From: Maribacter sp.
GTDB lineage: Bacteria; Bacteroidota; Bacteroidia; Flavobacteriales; Flavobacteriaceae
DNA: 52,540 nucleotides
Direction: 5' to 3'
Assembly: GCA_020629415.1 (NCBI GenBank)
Contig: JAHDDL010000001.1
Coordinates: forward strand, 123,699 to 176,238
The notes under the pieces were generated by a model. The model did no database searches. It was not told the DNA's origin and worked only from the letters and a program-made list of their open reading frames with translations. Shown here piece by piece: positions 36,516-46,112 of this stretch (position 1 is the stretch's first letter; every line of letters starts with the position of its first letter). The position numbers and the translations under genes are program-made.

Positions 36516-36560
36516 CAAAAGTCCTTTATTTTTACACCTCCAACGTTAAGAGAACGTTAA
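36516..36560 (-). promoter_or_regulatory. Candidate promoter with 11-bp-period direct repeat upstream of the TonB receptor
   Basis: On the minus strand a TTG (36543-36541) is separated by 17 bp from GACTTTTG (36523-36516), one base off TAnnTTTG. Overlapping and upstream of the -33 are two copies of TTAACGTT separated by CTC (36542-36549 and 36553-36560), an exact 11-bp period. Such one-turn direct repeats are typical of OmpR/PhoB-family regulators. The repeat is seen directly; the regulator is inferred. Confidence 0.4.
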
Positions 36561-36651
36561 ATCAGTAATTCAAAAATACCCAAAAACTTTTCACAATTTA
36601 CTTGAAAATGAAATAGTTATCGTTTTTAAAAAATCTTTATCGTATTAAAAA

Positions 36652-38289
36652 TTATTTCTTAAAATATTGCAAAAGTCGCAATGTAGAACTATCGTGATCA
36701 GAAATATCCGAATTCTTAATATCGTTAAGTATAGTCCCTGCCAGCTGTTTACCTAGTTCTACACCCCATTGATCATAACTAAAGATGTTCCAAACAATAC
36801 CTTGTACAAATATTTTATGCTCATACAACGCAATCAATGAACCAAGGCTTTTAGGCGTTAGCTTATCGATTAGAATTGTATTTGTAGGCTTGTTACCGGT
36901 AAATACCTTAAACGGTGCAAGCTTGTTTATTTCTACTTCCGATAAATCTTTTTCTTTTAATTCTTTAACAACTTCTTCTTTGGTTTTACCGTTCATCAAA
37001 GCTTCGGTCTGGGCAAAATAATTTGCCATCAACTTATCATGATGATCTTTATCTCCATGTAAAGAATGTTTGAAACCTATGAAATCTGTCGGTATTAGCT
37101 TGGTACCTTGGTGAATAAGTTGAAAAAAGGCATGCTGAGAATTTGTACCTGGTTCTCCCCAAATGATTGTTCCTGTTTCATAACCAACAGTATTACCTGC
37201 TCTATCCACACTTTTACCATTACTCTCCATAATACCTTGCTGCAAATAAGCAGAGAATCTACTTAAATACTGTGCGTAAGGAATGATAGCTTCTGTTTCG
37301 GCTCCATAAAAATTATTATACCAAACACTGACCAATGCCATAATTACAGGAATATTCTCGGAAAAATCAGTTTCCTTAAAATGTATGTCGGTTTCATTTG
37401 CTCCTTCTAATAAAGCATCGAAATTTTCATAACCGACCGCCAAGGCAATTGTTAAACCTACTGCGCTCCATAATGAGAATCTACCACCTACCCAGTCCCA
37501 CATTGGGAATACGTTTGCAGCATCAATGCCGAATTCTGCTATTTTTTCACTGTTAGTCGATACTGCGGCAAAATGCTTTGCAATATCCTCTTGTGTTCCA
37601 TGCTTTAAAAACCACTTCTTGATCGTAGTGGCATTACTAAGTGTTTCTTGTGTTGTGAAGGTTTTAGAAACTACTACGAACAATGTAGTCTCAGGATTTA
37701 AAGTCTTTAGTATTTCATGCACATGATCACCATCTACATTGCTAACAAAATGGATAGACAAATGATTTTTATAGAACTTTAATGCCTCGGTCACCATTGC
37801 AGGACCCAAATCTGAACCTCCAATACCTATATTTACTACATCTGTAAAAGCTTTACCTGTATATCCTTTTAAATCTCCATTGATTACCGAATCTGTAAAT
37901 TCTTTTATATGTTCTTTTACTTCATAAACTTCTGGCATTACATTTTTACCGTCTACCAGAACAACATCATCTTTCTTAGCACGTAATGCGGTATGTAGTA
38001 CCGCCCTACCTTCTGTCTCATTAATCAATCCACCACCAAAATAATCTTTGATCGCACCTTTTAAATTCACCTCATCGGCTAGCTTGAACAACAGTTGCAT
38101 TGTCTCTTGAGAAATTCTATTTTTAGAATAGTCAAACAGAAAATCATTCCATTGTAGTGTAAATTTTTCGGCTCTTTTTGTATCTGACGAAAATAAACTT
38201 CTAAGATGTTCGCCCTTAGTTTCTTCGTAATGTGCCGTTAACTTATTCCAAATTTCGGTTTGCTGTGGGTTTATTTTATCTAGTGCCAT
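36652..38289 (-). CDS. pgi: Glucose-6-phosphate isomerase
   Basis: 545 residues, full length for the bacterial/eukaryotic PGI family. It interconverts glucose-6-phosphate and fructose-6-phosphate in glycolysis and gluconeogenesis. Two SIS-type lobes are visible, with the signatures [33 protein letters not shown], the catalytic Glu in [10 protein letters not shown], the His in HQGTKLIP, and the Lys in ELGKQL near the C-terminus. It starts 1 bp after the M23 peptidase stop and ends a four-gene operon. It competes with GlmS for fructose-6-phosphate metabolism, though the two genes are far apart here. Confidence 0.97.
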   Translation of the reverse strand: MALDKINPQQTEIWNKLTAHYEETKGEHLRSLFSSDTKRAEKFTLQWNDFLFDYSKNRISQETMQLLFKLADEVNLKGAIKDYFGGGLINETEGRAVLHTALRAKKDDVVLVDGKNVMPEVYEVKEHIKEFTDSVINGDLKGYTGKAFTDVVNIGIGGSDLGPAMVTEALKFYKNHLSIHFVSNVDGDHVHEILKTLNPETTLFVVVSKTFTTQETLSNATTIKKWFLKHGTQEDIAKHFAAVSTNSEKIAEFGIDAANVFPMWDWVGGRFSLWSAVGLTIALAVGYENFDALLEGANETDIHFKETDFSENIPVIMALVSVWYNNFYGAETEAIIPYAQYLSRFSAYLQQGIMESNGKSVDRAGNTVGYETGTIIWGEPGTNSQHAFFQLIHQGTKLIPTDFIGFKHSLHGDKDHHDKLMANYFAQTEALMNGKTKEEVVKELKEKDLSEVEINKLAPFKVFTGNKPTNTILIDKLTPKSLGSLIALYEHKIFVQGIVWNIFSYDQWGVELGKQLAGTILNDIKNSDISDHDSSTLRLLQYFKK

Positions 38290-38290
38290 T

Positions 38291-39571
38291 TTATTGATTA
38301 AGTGTTATTAGATCGTTGTCTTCTTCAATTAAGACTTTAGGATATATTATACAGTCTAACTGTTCTTTATATGTTGCTATGTATGCAAAATATTCTTCTT
38401 TTAATGAATCGTGCAATGGTTCTGCCTGTGGCAATTCTTCTTTTAAAGGATCAACCTGCCTGCCATTTTTCCAAAAACGATAGCATACATGAGGACCTCC
38501 CGTATTGCCCGTCATACCGATCCAACCAATAACATCTCCTTGACGTACAAAATCTCCTTTTTTTACATTTTGGGCCTTCATATGCAAATACTGCGTAGAA
38601 TAGGTTCCATTATGTCTAATCTTAACATATTTACCGTTGCCACCTCTTCTGGTAGACTCTACCACGGTACCATCGGCCGTTGCCATAATTGGTGTTCCAA
38701 TAGGTGCCGCGTAATCCGTACCCTTGTGCGGGCGTAATTTATAACCGTAATATTTTATTCTTCGTTTAAGATTGTACCTAGAAGATAACCTACCGTACTC
38801 TACGGGCATTCTTAAAAAAGTTCTTCTCAGATTATTTGCATTTTCATCAAAATAATCGACCAAACTTCTTAACGAATCATTTTCATAGGCAAAGGCATAA
38901 ATTGGTTTGCCGTTATGCTCAAAAAATGCAGCTTCGATCGGTTCGGCACCTGCATATACCGTATCATTTATAAACTTCTCATTATAGATGATCTTGAACT
39001 TATCATTTTTTTGTAATCTTGAAAAATCTATTGTCCACGCATAAACATTTGCCAGGTTGTGCGTAACATTATAATCAACCCCTTGTTCCAATATTGCTTC
39101 GGACAAACTAGATTCTATAACCCCCGAAACTTCTCGTTGAACAAACTTAACCTTGTTTTTATCCCTGTAGACTTTTACACTATCCCGCAAATCTATTACG
39201 GTATAGTTTATTGGATCGTTCTCGTAAATAAACACCTGAGCTTGCGCAGTAGTATCTTTAGATTGTAAAATAGCATATGGCTTGCCCACGCGTATCTTAC
39301 GTACATCAAAACTATCCTTAAAATTTTCCGAAACAGCTAAAACTTTTGGATAATCTACTTTATTATCCTGCATTAATTCACCAAAACTATCCCCGTACCT
39401 TACAGTATCTAACTTTACGTTAAATTCATCTAAATTGAAACCAAATCTCTCATTGACTTCAGGTGCTTTTACAACCTTAAGATTTTGAGCTATATCCTTC
39501 TTCTCACTACCGGCGTCCTTGCATGATGCAATTACTGTCAATGCCAATAATACCCCCCAATACTTCTGCAT
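38291..39571 (-). CDS. M23 family peptidoglycan endopeptidase lipoprotein
   Basis: 426 residues. A lipoprotein signal ends at lipobox VIASC with Cys17, giving an envelope-anchored protein. The C-terminal LytM domain (about 270-375) shows [15 protein letters not shown] with zinc ligands His282 and Asp286. The family HxH motif reads PHVCYRFW here: His361 is kept but the position of the third zinc ligand is Cys363. A middle domain (about 40-250) is beta-rich and OapA/peptidase-associated in character. Members cut peptide cross-links in peptidoglycan. The start overlaps the TDO stop as TAATG, implying translational coupling. Confidence 0.9.
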   Translation of the reverse strand: MQKYWGVLLALTVIASCKDAGSEKKDIAQNLKVVKAPEVNERFGFNLDEFNVKLDTVRYGDSFGELMQDNKVDYPKVLAVSENFKDSFDVRKIRVGKPYAILQSKDTTAQAQVFIYENDPINYTVIDLRDSVKVYRDKNKVKFVQREVSGVIESSLSEAILEQGVDYNVTHNLANVYAWTIDFSRLQKNDKFKIIYNEKFINDTVYAGAEPIEAAFFEHNGKPIYAFAYENDSLRSLVDYFDENANNLRRTFLRMPVEYGRLSSRYNLKRRIKYYGYKLRPHKGTDYAAPIGTPIMATADGTVVESTRRGGNGKYVKIRHNGTYSTQYLHMKAQNVKKGDFVRQGDVIGWIGMTGNTGGPHVCYRFWKNGRQVDPLKEELPQAEPLHDSLKEEYFAYIATYKEQLDCIIYPKVLIEEDNDLITLNQ

Positions 39572-40542
39572 TATTCTACTCTTGATTTATCTGGATTCAA
39601 CATATGGTCTACCCACTGTTTACCCCAATTATTTAATTCCTGTTCTGTATACAATTCTGGAAAGAATACAATTTTTTGAAAACTAGGCGGCAGGTATTCT
39701 TTCCAATTGGTACCACCTGTTGCCTCTATATCACCGGTTTCTTTTCTTAAGTATCTATGAGCCGAACCCATGTGCATCAATTGCCAATTAATATTAGCAT
39801 TTACATCTAAAGTCTTTAACGCCTCCACTAGTGCCGCATCTTCTCTCTGCTCTTTGGGCAAACTTAAGTATTTATGATATATTGTAGTATTCTCTACCTG
39901 TTTTGCTATTCTTATAAGCCTAGGCGTATAACGGTACTCAAACTGTTTTAATGTCAAGGTTTTTTCGCCCGTTTCTTTATCTGTAGCACCCTTTTTCCAA
40001 TAAATGTGTTCGTATAACTCTTCGATCGTAGATTCTGATGAGAATTGAGCCCTTTCCGATACATGAACCAAATTTTCTAAGGGCGTGGCATAAAGCTCGA
40101 TCATTCTAAACTGTGCAGACTGAAAACCACTGGCAGGCAACAATGCCATACGGTATTGCAAAAACTGCTCTCGCTCCATACCTTTGATCATTACACTAAA
40201 TGAAGATATTAGAACTTTATAGTAACTATTTATTCTTCTGACCTTTTCTATAAAAAAATCTAAATTGTCACTTTTATCATCTACCAATTGCTTTTGCTCG
40301 TGCAAAATCAATTTAAAGTATAATTCGGTAATTTGATGATACATGATGAATATTTCTTCATCAGGAAAATGGGTTCTTGGTACCTGTAGACTTAATAGGG
40401 TGTCTAAATGTATATAATCCCAATAGGTAAGATAACGTTGGTGCAATAGACCATCTAAATAAGAGCTAAGATCTTGCCCTGAATCTTTATATTTTTCTTC
40501 TAGTTTAGATATTTGGGATTTGATCTTCTCTCTATCTTCCAT
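39571..40542 (-). CDS. Tryptophan 2,3-dioxygenase family protein
   Basis: 323 residues, slightly longer than bacterial TDO (about 280-300). TDO opens the indole ring of L-tryptophan to N-formylkynurenine using heme iron and O2. Visible are the distal His69 in IMYHQITELYFKLI, the substrate-binding GFQSAQFRMIE segment, and the proximal-His region WQLMHMGSAHRYL followed by a TGGTNW loop (TGGSSG in classical TDO). The all-helical pattern agrees. No other kynurenine-pathway gene is in the window, so the pathway context is missing. It is the second gene of an operon, 7 bp after DUF3108 and overlapping the M23 gene by one base. Confidence 0.88.
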   Translation of the reverse strand: MEDREKIKSQISKLEEKYKDSGQDLSSYLDGLLHQRYLTYWDYIHLDTLLSLQVPRTHFPDEEIFIMYHQITELYFKLILHEQKQLVDDKSDNLDFFIEKVRRINSYYKVLISSFSVMIKGMEREQFLQYRMALLPASGFQSAQFRMIELYATPLENLVHVSERAQFSSESTIEELYEHIYWKKGATDKETGEKTLTLKQFEYRYTPRLIRIAKQVENTTIYHKYLSLPKEQREDAALVEALKTLDVNANINWQLMHMGSAHRYLRKETGDIEATGGTNWKEYLPPSFQKIVFFPELYTEQELNNWGKQWVDHMLNPDKSRVE

Positions 40543-40549
40543 TTAGGGT

Positions 40550-41329
40550 CTAATCCATTATAATTTTAAACTGATGCTTAAGACCATTATACCCATCAAT
40601 ATCTGCTTTTATAGCACCTACGGCTAAATCTGCTTTAATTCTAATTGGAATTCGATTGTCATCGTTCGAAACCCATAATGATAAACTTTCTTGCTCTTTA
40701 AATACACGCCCCGATTGTACCAAAGGCCTAAATTTTAAGCATTCTACTTTACCATATTTTGTATTTAAAACCTCTAAACCCAAATACTTAAGTTTAAAAT
40801 TGAAAATACCGTCATCGTCATAAAGCATTTTCAGGGTAATTGCTTTTCCTACTTCAAGGTCTTCTGTTTTATAGTTGTTCCTCAAATAATAAAAAGCGGA
40901 TATTAGATCCTGTATATTGTTCTCTAATGTAAAATTAAGCTTTTTCTTGTTTTTCTTATCATTAAGTTCTGCATTAGATGCATTATGGTCAAAGTTTATC
41001 TCTACATCTTTTTTATAACCCCCTTCGTTAATTTTACGAACAAACTTATATGGCTTACCATCTTGCTTGTCAAAATAACTTTCATAGGTATCATCTACTT
41101 TAAAAAACCAACTGGCCACACCGGTAGTTTCACCATGGCCTACTACATGGTAGACAGACTTATCATTTAAAGTAGTAGAATTAACTTGCAGTGTAGCGTA
41201 GCTTGCATTTAAAAAACCGTAATGCATTCTAAACTTCAACCATTCTCCTGTCTTAAAAGCTGACTTAGTATTTTGACCTTGTACACCAAAATACGTTAAG
41301 GCCAGGGCAAGAAATAAATATTTTTTCAT
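40550..41329 (-). CDS. DUF3108 domain-containing secreted protein
   Basis: 259 residues with a cleavable signal peptide (about 1-18, ending VQGQ). The mature protein is beta-rich with the DUF3108 pattern GEWLKFRMHYGFLNASYATL, then YHVVGHGETTGVASWFFKVDDTYESYF (in two parts: YHVVGHGETTG and VDDTYESYFD), then LSLWVSNDDNRIPIRI. The family is thought to be a periplasmic beta-barrel-like protein of unknown role. It is the first gene of the operon DUF3108-TDO-M23-pgi. A putative sRNA/terminator lies upstream on the same strand. Confidence 0.85.
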   Translation of the reverse strand: MKKYLFLALALTYFGVQGQNTKSAFKTGEWLKFRMHYGFLNASYATLQVNSTTLNDKSVYHVVGHGETTGVASWFFKVDDTYESYFDKQDGKPYKFVRKINEGGYKKDVEINFDHNASNAELNDKKNKKKLNFTLENNIQDLISAFYYLRNNYKTEDLEVGKAITLKMLYDDDGIFNFKLKYLGLEVLNTKYGKVECLKFRPLVQSGRVFKEQESLSLWVSNDDNRIPIRIKADLAVGAIKADIDGYNGLKHQFKIIMD

Positions 41330-41420
41330 AGTCAGTAGTTTATTGTAAAAATAGCAATAGATAGTTCTCTATATTCATTACAATATCTTAAACAAAATTT
41401 ATTCCAAAGTATTGTGGTAT

Positions 41421-41451
41421 AAAAAAAGCCCAGTTTAAAAACTGGGCTTTT
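41421..41451. terminator. Strong bidirectional intrinsic terminator
   Basis: AAAAGCCCAGTTT (41424-41436) pairs perfectly with AAACTGGGCTTTT (41439-41451), a 13-bp stem with a 2-nt loop. On the minus strand it is followed by a run of seven T. It ends a transcript coming from the right: either the patatin gene mRNA or a separate small RNA. Confidence 0.85.
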
Positions 41452-41525
41452 CCTAAATAACCAACCAAACTTTAAATTATGAAAAACCACTACTTAAAGT
41501 TGTAAGGGAACCACCCCTTAGCTGA
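41421..41525 (-). ncRNA. Putative small RNA or structured 3' UTR
   Basis: In the 349-bp gap between DUF3108 and the patatin gene, the minus strand shows a candidate promoter: TTG at 41554-41552 and TAAATTTA at 41535-41528 (one base off TAnnTTTG), 16 bp apart. About 8 bases downstream a small hairpin (AAGGG-GTGGTT-CCCTT, 41519-41504) begins a stretch of about 100 nt that ends in the strong terminator at 41421-41451. No sizeable frame is present. This is the layout of a terminator-ended sRNA, but read-through from the patatin gene is equally possible. Confidence 0.4.
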
Positions 41526-41678
41526 TGTAAATTTAAGGCACATAATTATACCAACAGTACGGTTTAACTTACTTTAATGATAACCTTAACAGTTATTCAC
41601 ACTTGAATTTGATATTTGGGAAACTATTAAGAAAATCTATATCCCAATACTTTTTTCCCACTCGCTTTACCTTAAAAG

Positions 41679-43970
41679 TCAGAACCAATAACCTATGCTT
41701 ACAAAGAATTGTGATTTATCTATTTCTGGCGTCCAGGAATACATAAGGTTTATAGGTCCCAAAAATGATTCTAGTCCGTAACCTATTCCATACCCAGAAT
41801 ATGATGGCGCCTTAAACCAATCTCCCGTTCTAAAAAGATCATCGTCTACATTGGCAAAATTTGCACTAAAAAGCATGTGGTTCTTTTCCGCAAATTCATA
41901 ATCTAATCTACCGTAAGCTTTAACAAAACTGTTACCCGGCAAACTTATAAAGTCATAGCCCACGAAGGGTATAAAATTATTTATAAAATCTGTACCATAA
42001 CCGCCCAAAAGAAAATCAAAGCTGGTAACGCCGGATGTACCCAACTTAAAACCTCCTTCCGTTTCTATATTAATGGACAAATTTTTGATTAGGGGCATTG
42101 CCATACCCATACGAGCTTTTGATATAGAAAAATCCTTGAAATTGTTGTTAAAATCAGATGATAGAACGTAATAGTGCATATCACCATTAAAATACAACCC
42201 CCTAGAGGGAAAATATTTGTCATCATAAGTATCCAACTTCAACGATCCAAAGGCACTTACATAATTACTCCTATCAAAATATGTTCTACCATTGCTGGAG
42301 GTTGTACCAGGGGTAGTAACATTGGGCGTATCACCAAACGTTCTGGTACTATATTGTAAGTGTTTAAATTCTCCGCCAAGTGTAAAAGCAAATTCTTCTT
42401 TAACTACTGTTTGTACGTATAACTGATGGGTAAAGTCAGATACGTTTAAATTTATTCTATTCAATGCCGTACCCGCACCTACTTCAAAATTACCCTCAAT
42501 TAAATCAAAATCAATTTCCTGTTCAAAATCATTGAACCTTGAGTTAATTCCAAAACTCCAATACGTTCCTTTATCCAAATAATATTCAAAGTTATACCTT
42601 ATATTATCACCTAAAATAAAATCAAAAGAGGCCACATCATCTTTTGACAATATCCTCTTCTTGGTAATATTGATCAACGCGGCACTCTTATACAAATCAT
42701 CAAAATGAGCACCTAAACGTAAAAACGAGGTATTTTCGGTTTCATCTAACGGTAGAATTAAATCTTCCCCACCGTTCATATTATCCAACAATTTGTATTT
42801 GATCGTTCTAAAATTGCCCGTTGCGGACAGATTACTGATTCCCTGCTGAAGCCTTTTAAAGTTTGTAGGCTCATCAAGACTAAATCGCAATTTACCTTTT
42901 ACATAACCCCTGGTATGATTGGTATTTCCTTCTATTAACAACCTATTAATTGTCAACTGCTCATTTTCTTGTATTACCGAAATTGAATTTTTATCTTTTT
43001 TATATCCCGTTGTAAGTTGCTTGAGTTCTTGTATTTTTAATTTTGCGGCATCTTCACCTGTTTTAACAATTTCCCCCAATCTATTAAAATCTATTACCGA
43101 GTATTCCTCAATGTTCGGTTTAATATAAATATCTGTCTTGGCAGACTTCACTTCCATATCGGCCACCGTTCTATAATTATTGATCTGCAACAAAATTTCA
43201 GTTGCAGACAACAAGGCATCTCGATCGGACAGATCGTGCTGAACATCTACACCAATTATAATATCAGCTCCCATTGCCCTGACTTCATCTATAGGATAAT
43301 TGTTGACCACACCACCATCTATCAACACTCTATCATTTATGACGGTAGGCTCAAAAAGCGAAGGAAGTGTTCCGCTGGCCAAAATAGCTTCCGGTAAATA
43401 GCCCGAATTTAAAATTACTTGTTTACCTGTTTCAATATCGGTAGCTATACAAACAAAAGGAGTTGGCAGCTTATTAAAATCATCTATATCCTTTACATGA
43501 TACAATAACCTAACAAATTCATTGTAAATGTTTTGACCTCCCGATATAGCTGGCGGCACCGTTACTTTAAAATTTTTGAACGGTAGTGTTAGTGCATAAC
43601 GTTCAGAATCGTCCTTTTCATAAAAGGTTTTAGCACTTCTAGGTAAATTATCTTGAATTAACGAACCAATATTGGTTGCTTTAAAGATAGAATCCAACTC
43701 GTTTGCAGAATACCCAGCAGCATACATTGCACCTACAATTGCACCCATACTAGAACCACCAATGTAGTCAATTTCAACACCGGCTTCTTCAATGATTTTC
43801 AATGCGCCAATATGTGCCATACCTTTTGCACCGCCACCACTTAGTACCAACCCAACTTTAGGCTTAATCTTTTCCTCATGATCTTGAGCAACCAAAGTAC
43901 CGATACCCGAAAGAAGTACCGATAACACCAATGGCATTATACCCAATCTATTTTTTACGAAAAGATTCAT
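41679..43970 (-). CDS. Patatin-like phospholipase fused to POTRA and outer-membrane beta-barrel (type Vd-like)
   Basis: 763 residues. Signal peptide about 1-29 (ending LVAQD). The patatin domain (about 36-270) has oxyanion loop GGGAKG (45-50), nucleophile Ser74 in GGSSMG and catalytic Asp218 in LIDGG, giving an intact Ser-Asp dyad. A POTRA-like segment (about 335-400, from LTINRLLIEGNTNH to TIKYKLLD) precedes a BamA/Omp85-like 16-strand barrel (about 410-763) ending in FFVSIGYWF. This is the architecture of PlpD-like type Vd autotransporters, with a lipolytic passenger. Its start overlaps uvrC by 23 bp. Confidence 0.92.
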   Translation of the reverse strand: MNLFVKNRLGIMPLVLSVLLSGIGTLVAQDHEEKIKPKVGLVLSGGGAKGMAHIGALKIIEEAGVEIDYIGGSSMGAIVGAMYAAGYSANELDSIFKATNIGSLIQDNLPRSAKTFYEKDDSERYALTLPFKNFKVTVPPAISGGQNIYNEFVRLLYHVKDIDDFNKLPTPFVCIATDIETGKQVILNSGYLPEAILASGTLPSLFEPTVINDRVLIDGGVVNNYPIDEVRAMGADIIIGVDVQHDLSDRDALLSATEILLQINNYRTVADMEVKSAKTDIYIKPNIEEYSVIDFNRLGEIVKTGEDAAKLKIQELKQLTTGYKKDKNSISVIQENEQLTINRLLIEGNTNHTRGYVKGKLRFSLDEPTNFKRLQQGISNLSATGNFRTIKYKLLDNMNGGEDLILPLDETENTSFLRLGAHFDDLYKSAALINITKKRILSKDDVASFDFILGDNIRYNFEYYLDKGTYWSFGINSRFNDFEQEIDFDLIEGNFEVGAGTALNRINLNVSDFTHQLYVQTVVKEEFAFTLGGEFKHLQYSTRTFGDTPNVTTPGTTSSNGRTYFDRSNYVSAFGSLKLDTYDDKYFPSRGLYFNGDMHYYVLSSDFNNNFKDFSISKARMGMAMPLIKNLSINIETEGGFKLGTSGVTSFDFLLGGYGTDFINNFIPFVGYDFISLPGNSFVKAYGRLDYEFAEKNHMLFSANFANVDDDLFRTGDWFKAPSYSGYGIGYGLESFLGPINLMYSWTPEIDKSQFFVSIGYWF

Positions 43971-45741
43971 ATATTTTTTTTGCTTTGGACGCTCCTACCT
44001 CTAAACTTAAACTTTCAACGGAAGCTTCTTTTATGCGTTTAACCGATTTGAATTTTTTTAATAACTGCTGCGCTGTCTTTTCACCTACACCGTCTATACT
44101 TTCCAATTCTGAATTAATAGCCCCCTTGCTTCTTTTATTTCTATGAAACGTTATACCAAATCTATGGGCTTCATTTCGTAAATACTGAATTATTTTAAGA
44201 CTTTCAGATTTCTTATCCAGATATAAAGGTATAGGGTCTTCAGGAAAATATATCTCCTCTAACCTTTTAGCTATACCCACAATAGCAATTTTACCTCTTA
44301 AACCTAAAAGGTCCAGACTTTTTAAAGCCGATGATAATTGGCCTTTACCCCCATCAATAACAATTAATTGCGGTAATGGCCGTAGTTCTTCCTGTAGTCT
44401 TTTATACCTACGATACACCACTTCTTCCATTGAAGCAAAATCATCCGGACCGGTAACCGTCTTTATATTATAATGTCTGTACTCTTTTTTTGAAGGTTTA
44501 CCGTCCTTAAAAACAACACATGCCGCTACAGGATTGCTACCTTGAATATTACTATTATCAAAACATTCAATATGCCTAGGTTCAGCCGATAAACGAAGAT
44601 CTTTTTTCATTTGGGCCATTATTCTATTGGTATGACGATCGGGATCAATAATCTTAATCTGATTAAAACGCTCTTGCCTAAAGAATTTGGCATTTCGCTC
44701 AGACAAATCAAGAATTCGTTTCTTATCCCCCAACTTGGGCACTGTTACTTTTAACCCTGGTGACACGGCTATATCAAAAGGTACATAAAGTTCTTTTGAA
44801 TCTGATTTAAACCTTTCCCTAATCTCTACAATAGCCAGCTCAAGCAAATCTTCATCTTTCTCTTCAAGTTTCTTCTTGATTTCCATTGTATGGGACCTTA
44901 TTATAGACCCATGTGCCAATTGAAGAAAATTAACATATGCAAAAGAATTATCAGATATTATACTGAACACATCTACATTACTGATCTTAGGATTTACAAT
45001 GGTAGATTTTACCTGGTAGTTCTCTAAAACATCAATTTTATCCTTTACCTTTTGCGCTTCTTCAAATTTCATTTCTTCTGCCAGAGCTTTCATCTGGCTT
45101 TTAAAATAGGCTATTGACGACTTAAAATTACCTTTTACAATTTCCCGAATGTCTTCTATTTGACGATCATATTCCGATATTGACTGATGACCTTCACATG
45201 GTCCTTTACAGTTACCCAAATGATATTCTAGGCATACCCTAAATTTACCTGCATTGATTTTCTCGGCAGATAGATCATAATTGCATGTTCTTAACGGATA
45301 AACACTTTTAATCAAATCCAATAAAACCCTAACCGTTTTCATACTGGTGTACGGTCCAAAATATTCAGATCCATCTTTAATTACCCTTCTTGTTGGAAAT
45401 AACCTTGGAAATCTTTCGTTTTTAAGACATAACCAAGGATAAGATTTGTCATCTTTCAACAAAACGTTATATCTGGGCCTTAACTCCTTGATCAAATTAT
45501 TTTCCAATAAAAGAGCATCAGATTCCGTTGGCACGACTATGTGCTTTATGGAACGAATCTTCTTTACCAAAACCCTAGTTTTACCATACTCGTGGTTCTT
45601 GGTAAAGTATGAGGAAACACGCTTTTTTAAATTTTTTGCCTTACCTACATATAATATACCGTCACTGCTATCATAGAATTGGTAAACTCCCGGACTATTA
45701 GGTAATGCACTTAACTGTATTTTTATAGGAATCTCTGTCAT
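43948..45741 (-). CDS. uvrC: Excinuclease ABC subunit C
   Basis: 597 residues, normal for UvrC, which makes the dual incisions in nucleotide excision repair. A GIY-YIG nuclease domain lies at about 14-95 (PGVYQFYD, ILYVGKAKNLKKRV). A UVR UvrB-binding helix pair is at about 205-240 (FEEAQKVKDKIDVLENY). The C-terminal RNase H-like nuclease spans about 370-525 (IECFDNSNIQG, VIDGGKGQLSSA), and a tandem HhH DNA-binding module about 540-597 (LESIDGVGEKTAQQLL). The 3' end overlaps the patatin gene start by 23 bp, suggesting co-transcription and coupled translation. Confidence 0.97.
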   Translation of the reverse strand: MTEIPIKIQLSALPNSPGVYQFYDSSDGILYVGKAKNLKKRVSSYFTKNHEYGKTRVLVKKIRSIKHIVVPTESDALLLENNLIKELRPRYNVLLKDDKSYPWLCLKNERFPRLFPTRRVIKDGSEYFGPYTSMKTVRVLLDLIKSVYPLRTCNYDLSAEKINAGKFRVCLEYHLGNCKGPCEGHQSISEYDRQIEDIREIVKGNFKSSIAYFKSQMKALAEEMKFEEAQKVKDKIDVLENYQVKSTIVNPKISNVDVFSIISDNSFAYVNFLQLAHGSIIRSHTMEIKKKLEEKDEDLLELAIVEIRERFKSDSKELYVPFDIAVSPGLKVTVPKLGDKKRILDLSERNAKFFRQERFNQIKIIDPDRHTNRIMAQMKKDLRLSAEPRHIECFDNSNIQGSNPVAACVVFKDGKPSKKEYRHYNIKTVTGPDDFASMEEVVYRRYKRLQEELRPLPQLIVIDGGKGQLSSALKSLDLLGLRGKIAIVGIAKRLEEIYFPEDPIPLYLDKKSESLKIIQYLRNEAHRFGITFHRNKRSKGAINSELESIDGVGEKTAQQLLKKFKSVKRIKEASVESLSLEVGASKAKKIYESFRKK

Positions 45742-46006
45742 AATTCAATACTACTAAATTAGTGTTTATATGCCATTTTAGATTGTACCTCAAAGTTATT
45801 TTCTTAGCACAAAACACTTTTTAACCGTTTATCAATTCGATATTTTAGACGTCCTTATATTTTGATATAAATAATTTTACTATTCTTAATTTACGGCATT
45901 CATAATCCAATAAAAATTACATATATTTAAAACTTTGATTTTCAGGCAATTAATTGATATTTTGTTTCGTTATATGAATGAAAGTGTTAATTTTATTTTA
46001 AAAAAA

Positions 46007-46041
46007 TGCATTTCAACGATAAAAAAGTGCATTTCAAGGAT
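46007..46041. repeat. Tandem 14-bp operator-like repeat, 21-bp period
   Basis: TGCATTTCAACGAT (46007-46020) and TGCATTTCAAGGAT (46028-46041) differ at one base and start exactly 21 bp apart, each followed or preceded by an A-tract. This places both on the same DNA face. On the opposite strand the core reads ATCGTTGAA / ATCCTTGAA, partly like the 9-bp LytTR half-site pattern, which also repeats every 21 bp. A TATTTTTA -7-like box lies 20 bp downstream (46062-46069). The remaining bases of the 45742-46112 gap are AT-rich without other recognisable structure. Confidence 0.55.
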
Positions 46042-46112
46042 GTTATATTAATTATTTTACCTATTTTTAACACAACAACAACAATTATTAGCCCATTTAC
46101 AAATTTTAGATT

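Noticed and set aside
41480..41506. Eight-codon plus-strand leader peptide (MKNHYLKL) after the terminator
   Set aside because: It follows a hairpin on the plus strand, but no plus-strand gene lies downstream, so an attenuator makes no sense. The minus-strand RNA reading is better supported.
43948..43970. Frameshift at the uvrC/patatin junction
   Set aside because: UvrC has its full HhH module and a natural end, and the patatin protein has its own signal peptide. The overlap is between two complete genes.
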